From Massilia agilis (lineage in GTDB: Bacteria; Pseudomonadota; Gammaproteobacteria; Burkholderiales; Burkholderiaceae_D): a DNA stretch of 64,000 bases. Positions 1 to 8,395 of this stretch are shown here, piece by piece. The translations under genes were made by a program, and so were the position numbers. The notes under the pieces were generated by a model. It saw nothing but the letters and a program-made list of their open reading frames with translations. It did not search any database and was not told the origin of the DNA. The number at the start of each line of letters is the position of its first letter. The stretch's first letter is position 1. Where the stretch lies: contig NZ_JANUHB010000003.1 of NCBI RefSeq assembly GCF_024756255.1, positions 124,001-188,000 of the forward strand. The letters run 5' to 3'.

Positions 1-1
1 G

Positions 2-997
2 CTGTCCACGGTGGCGGCGGTGATCGCGTCCCAGGCCACCATCTCGGGCAGCTATTCGATGACGCGCCAGGCGATCGCGCTCGGGCTGCTGCCGCGCATG
101 CGCGTGCTGCACACCTCGGTGAGCGAGATCGGCCAGATCTACATGCCGGCGGTGAACTGGCTGCAGTGCGGCGTGGTGCTGCTGGCGGTGATCGGCTTCG
201 GCTCGTCGGAAAAGCTGGCTGGCGCCTACGGCATTGCCGTGACCTGCACGATGATGGCCACCACCATCCTGACCTTCTTCGTGATCCGCTACCGCTGGAG
301 CCTGCCGCTGGTGCTGTCGCTGGGCGCGACCGCCTTCTTCATCACCATGGACATCGCGCTGGTCTCGGCCAGCAGCCTGAAGCTGTTCCACGGCGGCTGG
401 TTCCCGCTGCTGCTGGCCACCGTGCTGTTTACCATCATGATGACCTGGAAGCGCGGCCGCGAGCTGGTGTTCGAGAACCTGCAGCAGCACGCGATCCCGC
501 TGGACGACTTCCTGCAGTCGCTGTTCGTGGCCCCGCCGGTGCGCGTGCCCGGCACCGCCATCTTCCTGCGCGGCGAAAGCGACGGCGTGCCGCACGCGCT
601 CTTGCACAACCTGTCGCACAACAAGGTGCTGCACGAGCGCGTGGCCTTCCTGACCGTGCACATTCGCGAAGAGCCGTTCGTGCCGCCGAGCGAGCAGGTG
701 ACCATCATCCCGCTCGGGCACAACTGCTTCCAGCTCAACGTCTGCTACGGTTTCAAGGACGAGCCGAACATCCCCACGGTGCTGGGACTGTGCGAGCAGC
801 AGGGCCTGAAGTTCGAGCCGATGGAGACTTCGTTCTTCATCGCGCGCCAGACCGTGATCTCGGTGCCGGGTCGCGGCATGGCGCCGTGGCGCGAGCACCT
901 GTACATCGCCATGTCGCGCAACGCGCGCGCCGCCGCCGACTACTACCAGATCCCCGCCAACCGCGTCATCGAGCTCGGCACGCAAGTCGAGATCTGA
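2..997 (+). CDS. kup: Kup-family potassium uptake transporter, C-terminal part (5' end outside window)
   Basis: This is the C-terminal part of a Kup/Trk-type low-affinity K+ symporter of the inner membrane. The frame is open from base 2, so the gene starts upstream of the window; the GTG at 11 is internal. The visible protein opens with the conserved stretch IASQATISGSYSMTRQAI, where a coupling loop of the Kup family lies. Several hydrophobic helices follow (about residues 50-145), then a hydrophilic cytoplasmic tail of about 180 residues, as is usual for the family. The tail ends ELGTQVEI, matching the usual end of Kup proteins. No neighbour on its left can be seen. The family call is confident; which of several possible paralogues it is cannot be told. 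Confidence 0.93.
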   Translation: MSTVAAVIASQATISGSYSMTRQAIALGLLPRMRVLHTSVSEIGQIYMPAVNWLQCGVVLLAVIGFGSSEKLAGAYGIAVTCTMMATTILTFFVIRYRWSLPLVLSLGATAFFITMDIALVSASSLKLFHGGWFPLLLATVLFTIMMTWKRGRELVFENLQQHAIPLDDFLQSLFVAPPVRVPGTAIFLRGESDGVPHALLHNLSHNKVLHERVAFLTVHIREEPFVPPSEQVTIIPLGHNCFQLNVCYGFKDEPNIPTVLGLCEQQGLKFEPMETSFFIARQTVISVPGRGMAPWREHLYIAMSRNARAAADYYQIPANRVIELGTQVEI

Positions 998-1008
998 TAC
1001 AAAGGCTT

Positions 1009-1060
1009 ACAAAATCCGGACACCTCCTGCCGCCGGGCTCGGGTAGTGTGCGGATTTTGT
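1009..1060 (+). terminator. Inverted repeat downstream of kup
   Basis: ACAAAATCCG at 1009-1018 pairs perfectly with CGGATTTTGT at 1051-1060, enclosing a GC-rich 32-base loop. T-rich sequence follows (GGTTTTTCTTACCC). It sits between the kup stop and the lipoprotein start, so it is a possible terminator. The long loop makes this uncertain. Confidence 0.4.
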
Positions 1061-1100
1061 TCCCGGTTTTTCTTACCCTTTTTATCGCCAAGGATCGTCC

Positions 1101-1547
1101 ATGAAACTGAAGTATCCCCTGATCGCCGCCTTCGTCGCCGTGCTGGGCCTGACCGCCTGCGGCGGTGGCGGAAGCTCGTCGGGCGCCAGCTCGAGCGGCA
1201 GCACCGCCGTCGCCAGCCCCGCGCAACTGAGCTTCACCGACTCCGTGGTGGGCACCGGCACCACCGCCGCCACCGGGATGACGGTCACGGTCAAGTACAC
1301 CGGCTGGCTGTACAGCACCAGCGCGACCAACAACAAGGGGACGCAGTTCGACACCGGCACCTTCTCGTTCAAGCTGGGCACCAATTCGGTCATCCCCGGC
1401 TTCGAGCAGGGCGTGCTGGGCATGAAGGTGGGCGGCAAGCGCACCGTGCTGATCCCGTCCAGCCTGGGCTATGGCGCCTCGGGCACGTCGGGCATCCCGG
1501 GCGGTTCGGGGCTGGTGTTCGACATCGAACTGGTCAGCGCCCAGTAA
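1101..1547 (+). CDS. FKBP-type peptidyl-prolyl cis-trans isomerase, lipoprotein
   Basis: The 148-residue protein is a single-domain FKBP isomerase predicted to be anchored as a lipoprotein. Residues 1-20 form a lipoprotein signal with lipobox LTAC and the lipidated Cys at position 20. A Gly/Ser-rich linker follows to about residue 45. The FKBP fold then shows VTVKYTGWLY, GTQFDTG, VIPGFEQGVLGMKVGGKR and the tyrosine strand IPSSLGYG, and it ends LVFDIELVSAQ. These are the usual active-site segments, so it should be catalytically competent in prolyl isomerisation of extracytoplasmic proteins. It is monocistronic and convergent with the RidA-like gene. The start is fixed by the signal peptide. 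Confidence 0.93.
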   Translation: MKLKYPLIAAFVAVLGLTACGGGGSSSGASSSGSTAVASPAQLSFTDSVVGTGTTAATGMTVTVKYTGWLYSTSATNNKGTQFDTGTFSFKLGTNSVIPGFEQGVLGMKVGGKRTVLIPSSLGYGASGTSGIPGGSGLVFDIELVSAQ

Positions 1548-1560
1548 GCACCGACGAGCG

Positions 1561-1579
1561 GGCCGGCACGACGCCGGCC
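1561..1579. terminator. Hairpin between convergent genes
   Basis: GGCCGGC (1561-1567) and GCCGGCC (1573-1579) form a perfect 7-bp stem around ACGAC, exactly between the convergent FKBP and RidA-like stops. There is no T-tract on either side, so any termination function is inferred from position only. Confidence 0.45.
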
Positions 1580-1591
1580 GCTTCTGAACAC

Positions 1592-1990
1592 TTACCGCTC
1601 GTGCGGCAGCTTCGCAATCACCTTGATTTCGAAGTTGAACCCATAAAGCCAGGTGACGCCGACCCCGGTCAAGGCCGGGTAGGGGGCACTGCCCCAATAC
1701 TCCGGCAGCACGCTCCAGATCGCGTCCAGATTCGACGCCGGATCGACGACGAACATGGTCACGTCCACCACATCGTCGAAGGTGCAGCCGGCCGCTGCCA
1801 GGACCGCATTGAGATTGTCGAAGGCCAGCCTGACCTGTGCTTTCAGGTCGGGCTCGGGTGACCCATCCTCCCGGCTGCCGACCTGGCCCGAAACAAACAG
1901 CAAGCCGTTCGATCGGATTGCTGGAGAATACCGATTGCGCTCGTAAAGCGCCTGCCGGCCATCCGGAAAAACTGCGTCGCGTATCGTCAT
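1592..1990 (-). CDS. RidA/YjgF-family protein lacking the catalytic arginine
   Basis: The 132-residue protein has the length and fold signature of the Rid (YjgF/YER057c/UK114) family: SNGLLFVSGQVG near residue 30, a central AFDNLNAVLAAAG helix, and the C-terminal strand FNFEIKVIAKLP. True RidA enzymes hydrolyse reactive enamine/imine intermediates of PLP enzymes using an Arg in a PAR(S/T) motif before the last strand. Here that position reads PALTGV, so the Arg is missing and imine deaminase activity is doubtful. It is transcribed divergently from the LysR gene, which is a likely regulator. It probably belongs to a Rid subgroup with another ligand or reaction. Confidence 0.88.
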   Translation of the reverse strand: MTIRDAVFPDGRQALYERNRYSPAIRSNGLLFVSGQVGSREDGSPEPDLKAQVRLAFDNLNAVLAAAGCTFDDVVDVTMFVVDPASNLDAIWSVLPEYWGSAPYPALTGVGVTWLYGFNFEIKVIAKLPHER

Positions 1991-2119
1991 TGAAACCTCC
2001 GTGGGCGAGACTGCCCGAACAAGAAAGACTCCACTCTAAGGACGGCGCTATTTTTGATAAACAGGCCAGTCCACGCATCACTGTTTGTAAAATGAGAACA
2101 ATGACGATGGGGGCCAAGG

Positions 2120-3070
2120 ATGGATCGGTTTGATGCGATGCGTGCGTTCGTTCGCGTGGTCGAGGCTGGCAGCTTCACCAAGGCGGCCGAGACGCTGTAC
2201 ATGAGTAAGACCAGTGTGACGCAGCTGGTGCAACAGCTGGAGGCGCGGCTGCGTGTGAAGCTGCTCAACCGCACGACACGCAAGTTGAACGTCACGGCCG
2301 ATGGCGCAGCCTACTATGAACGCGCGGTCCGCCTTCTGGCCGACCTGGACGATGCCGAAACCAGCCTGTCCAGCGCAGCAGCTGCCCCGCGCGGGAGGTT
2401 GAGGGTGGACATCGCCAGCCCGCTGGCGAGCATGATCCTGGTGCCGGCATTGCCGGCTTTTCATGCGCGCTACCCCGAGATCCAATTTGACATGGGCGTG
2501 AGCGATCGCCTGGTGGACCTGGTCAGCGACAATGTGGACTGTGTCGTTCGAGGCGGTGAGATAGCCGACCAGTCGCTGATCGCCCGTCACGTTGCGGATT
2601 TGACCATCGGCGCTTATGCCGCGCCAGGCTACCTGGCCCGCATGGGGGTGCCGTCCGGGCCGAAAGCGCTCGAAGGTTCAGCGCACAGCATGGTCGGTTT
2701 TTTGCATCCCCGTACCGGCAAGGTTCCGCCGACCGCGATGCATCTCAATGGCGAGTCCATCAGCGTGAAAGGCCGGTATGTGCTCGCGGTTGACGATGGC
2801 AACGCCTGCCTTGCAGCGGGCCTGGCGGGCCTGGGCGTGCTCTTCCTTCCTGCCTACATGGCGGCGCCTCACCAGGCCCGTGATGAACTGGTTCCCTTGT
2901 TCGAAGAATGGCACATCGACCCGATGCCATTGCATATCGCATTTCCGCCCAATCGGCACGTCAGCGCCAAACTGCGCGTGTTTATCGACTGGGTGATCGA
3001 AATAATGGGACAACACGCGCCGCTGATCAAACCGATTGGCAACGCGGGGAACGTTGCCAGCCCCGGATGA
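2120..3070 (+). CDS. LysR-family transcriptional regulator
   Basis: The 316-residue protein is a typical LysR regulator. A winged helix-turn-helix occupies residues 1-60 (FDAMRAFVRVVEAGSFTKAA, then TSVTQLVQQLEARL), followed by a linker helix and a LysR substrate-binding domain from about residue 90 to 300. A GGCCAAGG ribosome-binding sequence just before the ATG supports the start. It lies head to head with the RidA-like gene across a 129-bp spacer, the usual arrangement for a LysR protein and its target. It belongs to the group in which the effector domain begins RLRVDIASPLA (AaeR/CrgA-like). The effector is unknown. Confidence 0.92.
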   Translation: MDRFDAMRAFVRVVEAGSFTKAAETLYMSKTSVTQLVQQLEARLRVKLLNRTTRKLNVTADGAAYYERAVRLLADLDDAETSLSSAAAAPRGRLRVDIASPLASMILVPALPAFHARYPEIQFDMGVSDRLVDLVSDNVDCVVRGGEIADQSLIARHVADLTIGAYAAPGYLARMGVPSGPKALEGSAHSMVGFLHPRTGKVPPTAMHLNGESISVKGRYVLAVDDGNACLAAGLAGLGVLFLPAYMAAPHQARDELVPLFEEWHIDPMPLHIAFPPNRHVSAKLRVFIDWVIEIMGQHAPLIKPIGNAGNVASPG

Positions 3071-3123
3071 ATCGCCCCGTGGCGGGACGGTTCATGCAGG
3101 TGCGCGTATGTCGCGTGCGCGCC

Positions 3124-3672
3124 TTAGGCGCGGCCGGACATGCGTTTGAGGATGCCGTCGCGATCGATGAACTGGTGCTTGATCACGCCCAGCAGGTGAA
3201 AGCCGATCAGGAACAGCATCGCATCGGCGGTGAAGCCGTGGACCTCTTCGAGCGGCTCGTGCAGGGCGCGGAACTCCGGGAACGGGCTGGGGATGCTGAG
3301 CAGGTCGAAGACCGGAATCGCGCGGCCCGTGCTCCAGATGATCAGCGGCCCGGTGATCGCCAGCACCGCGATCCCCACCAGCAGCAGCACGTGCACGACC
3401 TGCGCGAACTTCTGCAGCGCCGGCTGCTGCGGCAGCGCCAGCGGCGAGGTCGAGCGCACGCGCCAGTACACGCGCCACAGCAGGAACAGCGAGGCGAACG
3501 CGCCGATGGCGATGTGCAGGCCGCGCCAGAACTTGCGCGCGTCGCCCTTGGGCATATCTTCGAAGTACAAGCCGATCGCGAGCAGCGCCAGCACCAGCAG
3601 CGCGCCCAGCCAGTGGTTGAACCGCGAGACCGAGCCGTAGCTGGTGGGGGAGTCTTGGGTCGACGACGACAT
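3124..3672 (-). CDS. Cytochrome b561-family membrane protein
   Basis: The 182-residue protein is a four-helix b-type cytochrome of the YodB/CybB family, which moves electrons from quinol in the inner membrane. Four hydrophobic segments lie near residues 22-37, 53-68, 92-113 and 150-165. Candidate haem-ligand histidines are at H20 (RFNHW), H53, H94, H145 and H159. I chose the ATG at 3672 because GGAGA sits at proper spacing in front of it and the protein then starts directly before the first helix; a longer frame extends upstream but has no family similarity. It stands alone between the LysR gene (convergent) and the ABC transporter operon. The redox partner cannot be told. Confidence 0.9.
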   Translation of the reverse strand: MSSSTQDSPTSYGSVSRFNHWLGALLVLALLAIGLYFEDMPKGDARKFWRGLHIAIGAFASLFLLWRVYWRVRSTSPLALPQQPALQKFAQVVHVLLLVGIAVLAITGPLIIWSTGRAIPVFDLLSIPSPFPEFRALHEPLEEVHGFTADAMLFLIGFHLLGVIKHQFIDRDGILKRMSGRA

Positions 3673-3778
3673 GTTGTAATTCTCCAAACGGGACAAAAAT
3701 TCCATTATGGATGATCCCGGCTGGCAGTTCAAACGCCGCCGCGGGGCTCCTGCGCCCCACTGAGCGGCGGGGCGCACG

Positions 3779-6184
3779 TCAGTCGCGCAGGGCCAGCACC
3801 GGGGTGACGCGTACCGCCGCCAGCGTGTGGCGCAGGGTGGCCCCCAGCGCCACCGCCAGCGCCACGGCCAGCGCCGCGCCAAGCGCCCACAGCCCGATCG
3901 GCGCGCGCTCGGTGAACGAGGCCAGGTAGCGTTCGGTCGCGAGCCACGCGGCCGGCAGGCCGATGAGGGCGCCGATCCCGGTCAGCATCGCGAACTCGCG
4001 CACCACCAGGGCGCCGATGTCCCCGCCGCTGGCGCCGTACAGCTTGCGCAGGACGATCTCCTTGGTCTTGCGCTGCACGCTGTATGCCGCCAGCACATAG
4101 ATGCCGAACGCGGCGATGGCGATCGCGATCACGCTGGAGGCGGCCAGCAGCTTGGCCAGCCGCAGGTCGTCCGCGTAGCGCGCCTCGATCATGGCGCGCA
4201 TGCGCCGCATGTCGAGCAGGTCGTTGGGGAAGTAGCGCGGCCACATCTGCTCGATCGCGCGCTGCACCGCCGCCATGTCGCCGCTCACGCGCACCGTCAG
4301 CGTGCCCAGCCGGGTGCCAAGGTAGAACACGCTGGGCTGGGCGGCGCCGCGCGCCAGCCGGTGGCGCAGGTCCGGCATCACGCCGATCACCTGCATCGGC
4401 TTCTCGTGGCCATTCGGGCTGCTGAGCACCTTGCCGATCGCGTCCTGCGGGCTCGCGAAACCGAATTTGGCCGCGGCCGACGCATTGATCACAACGCGGT
4501 CGCGGTCGCCGATGTGGTCCATGGCCGGGTTGTACAGGCGGCCGGCCAAGGACTGGATCCGGTACACATCGGGGAATTCCGGGCTCACCAGGTAGGTGTT
4601 GATCTCGGCCGAGGTTCCGCCCTCGCGCGCCAGCGACGAGGAATTGGCGCTGACCGTCATCGGCATGTCGCTCTCGGCCACGCCAGCTACCCCTGGCAGG
4701 CGGGCGAGGGCGTCGCGGAATGCGCGCACGGTCGGGTCGCGCATGTCCTTGGCTGTCTTCACCAGCAGTAGCGGGTCGGGATCGAAGCCGGGGCTGAGCG
4801 TGCTTGCAAAATGGGTCTGCCACGCAACCGCCAGCGTGGTGCCGGTCAGGCCCATCGCGGTGGCGAACTGCAGCACGGTCAGCACGCGCCGCATCCACAA
4901 GCCGCCGGGCGTCTCGGCATTGCCGCGCCCGGCCAGCGCGGCGGTGGGCCGCACGCCCAGCGCCGACCAGGTCGGGTAGGCGCCGGCGGCCAGTCCCAGC
5001 AGTACGCCGAGCAGCAGGCAGCCGGCCAGTGCCGCCGGGCTGAACATGGTGTCCAGCTTGCGCTGCACCAGGTCGGCGAACACCGGCAGCACCAGCCAGG
5101 CCAGCAGCAGGCCGGCGAGCGTGGCGATCAGGCAGACCAGTACCGACTCGGCCAGGAACTGCCGCACCACCGTCGGCGCCGATGCGCCCAGCACCTTGCG
5201 CACCGCGATTTCGCGCTGGCGCCGCAGCGTGCGCACAGTGGCCAGGTTGACGTAGTTGGTGGCCGCCAGCAGCAGGATCAGCACCGCGACGGCCAACAGC
5301 CCGTAGATGGTCTGGCGGTCGCCGTGGAGGGACGAGCTGTCCTGCAGGTCGGGATCGAGGTAGGCGTCGGCCAGCGCGCCAAGCTTGAAGTCCAACAGCT
5401 CGCGGCCATTGAGCGCGGCCACCTGGTCGGGGCTCTGCTCCCTGGCCATCGGCGAATCGCGCAGCGCGCGCTGCAGGGCATCGAGCAGGGCGTGCTGGTC
5501 GGCGCCAGGCAGCAGCTTCACATACACGCGGCCGCGCGAGGAGCCCCAGTTTCGTTCGATGAGCTGGCGGTCTTCGGCCGGCCACAGCGTCGTCTTGGGC
5601 CCGGCCAGGGCGTCGAACGGCATGGTGGTGGCGGCTGGCTGGTCGGCCACGATCGCGCCCACCGCGTAGGCCTGCCCGCCGGATTGCAGGGTGCGCCCGA
5701 CCGCGTCCGCCGTGCCGAACAGCTTGACCGCGGTCTCGCGCGCGAGCACCAGGCCGTCCGGGCGCAGCAGCGTGGCGCCCAGGTTGCCGGCCAGGACGCG
5801 CGGCGCGAAGATCTTCTCGAAGTCGGGATCGACCATCGTCACGCCGATGCTCTGCACCTGTTCGCCGACACGCACGTCCACGCCAGTGTCGAAGAAGGTA
5901 GTGGCAAGGAGCGGCTGCCCGCTGGCCACTGCCGCCTCGCGCGCCTTCAGGCTCGTGTAGTCATACCAGGCGCCGCCGAAGGCCGACAGGTTCCAGCGCT
6001 GCTTGATGCGGTAGATGCTTTCGCGCTCGGGCACCTGCTGGTCGTACGACAGCGAATGGCGCACGTAACCGAGCAGCAGGAAGCAGGCGGCAAAGCCGAC
6101 CGCCAGCCCCAATATCACCACCGCCGTGTAGGCCGGCTCCTTGAGCAGCAGGCGCCAGCCGATGCGGAAATCGCGCAGGTTCAT
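3779..6184 (-). CDS. MacB/FtsX-type ABC transporter permease
   Basis: The 801-residue inner-membrane protein has two MacB-periplasmic-domain/FtsX units in tandem. A first helix lies near residues 19-40, then a periplasmic region to about 280. The first FtsX block follows (LLAVAVLILLLAATNYVNLATVRTLRRQREIAVRKVLGA). A second periplasmic region leads to a second FtsX block with QRKTKEIVLRKLYGASGGDI near residue 690, and the last helices end RVTPVLALRD. Such permeases drive mechanotransmission export of peptides, lipids or drugs rather than forming a channel. It follows the ATPase (11-bp gap) and the adaptor gene in one operon, third in order. The substrate is unknown. The sigma-54 promoter upstream of the adaptor probably serves all three genes. 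Confidence 0.93.
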   Translation of the reverse strand: MNLRDFRIGWRLLLKEPAYTAVVILGLAVGFAACFLLLGYVRHSLSYDQQVPERESIYRIKQRWNLSAFGGAWYDYTSLKAREAAVASGQPLLATTFFDTGVDVRVGEQVQSIGVTMVDPDFEKIFAPRVLAGNLGATLLRPDGLVLARETAVKLFGTADAVGRTLQSGGQAYAVGAIVADQPAATTMPFDALAGPKTTLWPAEDRQLIERNWGSSRGRVYVKLLPGADQHALLDALQRALRDSPMAREQSPDQVAALNGRELLDFKLGALADAYLDPDLQDSSSLHGDRQTIYGLLAVAVLILLLAATNYVNLATVRTLRRQREIAVRKVLGASAPTVVRQFLAESVLVCLIATLAGLLLAWLVLPVFADLVQRKLDTMFSPAALAGCLLLGVLLGLAAGAYPTWSALGVRPTAALAGRGNAETPGGLWMRRVLTVLQFATAMGLTGTTLAVAWQTHFASTLSPGFDPDPLLLVKTAKDMRDPTVRAFRDALARLPGVAGVAESDMPMTVSANSSSLAREGGTSAEINTYLVSPEFPDVYRIQSLAGRLYNPAMDHIGDRDRVVINASAAAKFGFASPQDAIGKVLSSPNGHEKPMQVIGVMPDLRHRLARGAAQPSVFYLGTRLGTLTVRVSGDMAAVQRAIEQMWPRYFPNDLLDMRRMRAMIEARYADDLRLAKLLAASSVIAIAIAAFGIYVLAAYSVQRKTKEIVLRKLYGASGGDIGALVVREFAMLTGIGALIGLPAAWLATERYLASFTERAPIGLWALGAALAVALAVALGATLRHTLAAVRVTPVLALRD

Positions 6185-6195
6185 GGCCGCCTCCC

Positions 6196-6876
<681 letters not shown>

Positions 6877-6906
6877 GGTCTTTCCCTAATCTGGTTGCGT
6901 TTTTAT

Positions 6907-8190
6907 TTACTTGTTCAGTTCCAGCCGCTCGGCCTTGCCGAATGGAGTGTAGCTGGAGACGATCACCCGTTCACCGGGCGCGAGGCCCGAGAGCACTTCG
7001 ATCTGGCTGCTGCTGCGGCGGCCCAGGCGCAGCGCGCGCTTGACCGCGCTGGCGCCGCCGGCATCGAGCACGAACGCCCAGGTGCCGCCGGTATCGTTGG
7101 CGAACGCACCGTTGGGCAGCAGCAGGGCGTTGGCCGGCGCGCCGAGCGTGAGCTGGGCGTCGAGTCCCTGGCCGGGGGACAGCTGTGGCTGGGCTCCGGC
7201 AAACACCAATTCGACCTTGAAGCGGCCTTCCTTGACTTGCGGGTACACCGTCCTGATCGTCACCTCGTGGTCCTTGCCGTCCTGGCGCACGCTGCCATGG
7301 CGGCCGACCGCGATCCGGTTCAGGTAGAACTCGTCCACCTGGGCGGTCAGCTTGAAGCGGTTGGGGTCGTCGATGCGGCCGATATGCTCGTCGGTCTTCA
7401 CGGTCTGGCCCACCAGCAGGTGAAAGTCGGCCAGCATGCCGTCGATGGGGGCGCGCACGGCCAGTGCGTCCACCGTGGCGGAGACCAGCTTCAGGCCCGA
7501 GTTCAGGCCATCGATCGCGGTCTGCATCTCCGACAGCGCGGCGTGGCGCACCTTTTCCTCGACGTCGACACGGCCCTCTTCAGCCTCCAGCGCATGGCGC
7601 GCCTGCGCCAGCTTGTCGGCCGACTCTTCCAGCGCTGCCTGCGAAATGAAGCCTTTGGCCGCAAGGCGAACGTTGCGGTCGTGCTGCTTTTGTACCTGCG
7701 ACAGCGCAAAACGCAAATCCAGCAGGCGCCGTTGGTGGTCGGTGCGGCCCGCCTCCTGCGCCACCCGCAGGTTCGACAGGTTCGACACCTGCTGCGCCGT
7801 TTCGGCCTGGGTGCGCAGCAGTTCCAGGTTGCGCTGCGGGTTCGACAGCCGGAACAACAGGTCGCCTTTCCTGACCATCTGGCCGTCGCGGGCGAACACT
7901 TCCTCGACCCGGCCCGATTCCACCGAATCCAGGATCACGGAATTGAGCGGCTCGGCGGTGGCGCGCACGACGATATCGTCGCGGAACACGCCGCGCTGCA
8001 CGGTGGCGATGCGCACGTCGCTGGCGTTCACCTGCAGGCCATGCGGCGCTAGCTGCCAGAATGCGTAGCCGGCGCCGATGAGCACCGCCAGCGCGGCGCC
8101 GACACGCTTTGCCAGCTTGCCGCGCTTTTTGGGCACGACCTGGTCCATGTTCGACCCGGTGACGGCCACTTCGGGGGTATGTCGGTCCAT
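6907..8190 (-). CDS. Periplasmic adaptor (HlyD/MacA-like) of the ABC efflux system
   Basis: The 427-residue protein is a membrane-fusion adaptor. A single N-terminal membrane anchor lies near residues 30-48 (VGAALAVLIGAGYAFW). Next come a lipoyl-like/barrel segment (RDDIVVRATAEPLNSVILD), a long coiled-coil hairpin around residues 120-225, the second lipoyl half (VRAPIDGMLADFHLLVGQ) and a C-terminal beta-barrel. It should bridge the FtsX-type permease to an outer-membrane channel encoded elsewhere. The start at 8190 is preferred because GAGAAGG lies just upstream and a sigma-54 promoter lies 33 bp further; an open frame reaches 8424 but would contain that promoter. It is first gene of the operon adaptor-ATPase-permease. 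Confidence 0.92.
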   Translation of the reverse strand: MDRHTPEVAVTGSNMDQVVPKKRGKLAKRVGAALAVLIGAGYAFWQLAPHGLQVNASDVRIATVQRGVFRDDIVVRATAEPLNSVILDSVESGRVEEVFARDGQMVRKGDLLFRLSNPQRNLELLRTQAETAQQVSNLSNLRVAQEAGRTDHQRRLLDLRFALSQVQKQHDRNVRLAAKGFISQAALEESADKLAQARHALEAEEGRVDVEEKVRHAALSEMQTAIDGLNSGLKLVSATVDALAVRAPIDGMLADFHLLVGQTVKTDEHIGRIDDPNRFKLTAQVDEFYLNRIAVGRHGSVRQDGKDHEVTIRTVYPQVKEGRFKVELVFAGAQPQLSPGQGLDAQLTLGAPANALLLPNGAFANDTGGTWAFVLDAGGASAVKRALRLGRRSSSQIEVLSGLAPGERVIVSSYTPFGKAERLELNK

Positions 8191-8222
8191 AGCCTTCTCG
8201 TGTTGTTCGACGCAGGCGTAAT

Positions 8223-8238
8223 TGCAAGCGGCGTGCCA
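8223..8238 (-). promoter_or_regulatory. Sigma-54 (-24/-12) promoter of the efflux operon
   Basis: Read on the minus strand, 8238 to 8223 is TGGCACGCCGCTTGCA. It matches the sigma-54 consensus TGGCACG-N4-TTGCA at every defined position. Transcription would begin near 8211, about 20 bases before the adaptor ATG at 8190. The activator it needs is encoded divergently at 8396. Confidence 0.9.
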
Positions 8239-8279
8239 GCCCCTTTGCACGGGCAAACGGCGGCTCGTACGTGGCGGAG

Positions 8280-8318
8280 TGTCCGCTTCCGGACAGTGCC
8301 GCCGTCCGCTTCCGGACA
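8280..8318. promoter_or_regulatory. Two palindromic enhancer sites for the sigma-54 activator
   Basis: TGTCCG-CTTC-CGGACA at 8280-8295 is repeated as CGTCCG-CTTC-CGGACA at 8303-8318, centres 23 bp apart (about two helical turns). They lie 42-80 bp upstream of the -24 element, the normal position for an upstream activating sequence. The binding protein is inferred to be the adjacent Fis-type activator. Confidence 0.8.
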
Positions 8319-8395
8319 CCGGCAATTTGTGGCTTTTCCGATAAGCCCGGGCGCTGCTAGAATCGGCCGGACTGACCTCATCAATACCGCAGACG

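Noticed and set aside
966-2117. 383-residue minus-strand frame over the FKBP and RidA-like genes
   Set aside because: It conflicts with two recognisable genes and has no family features.
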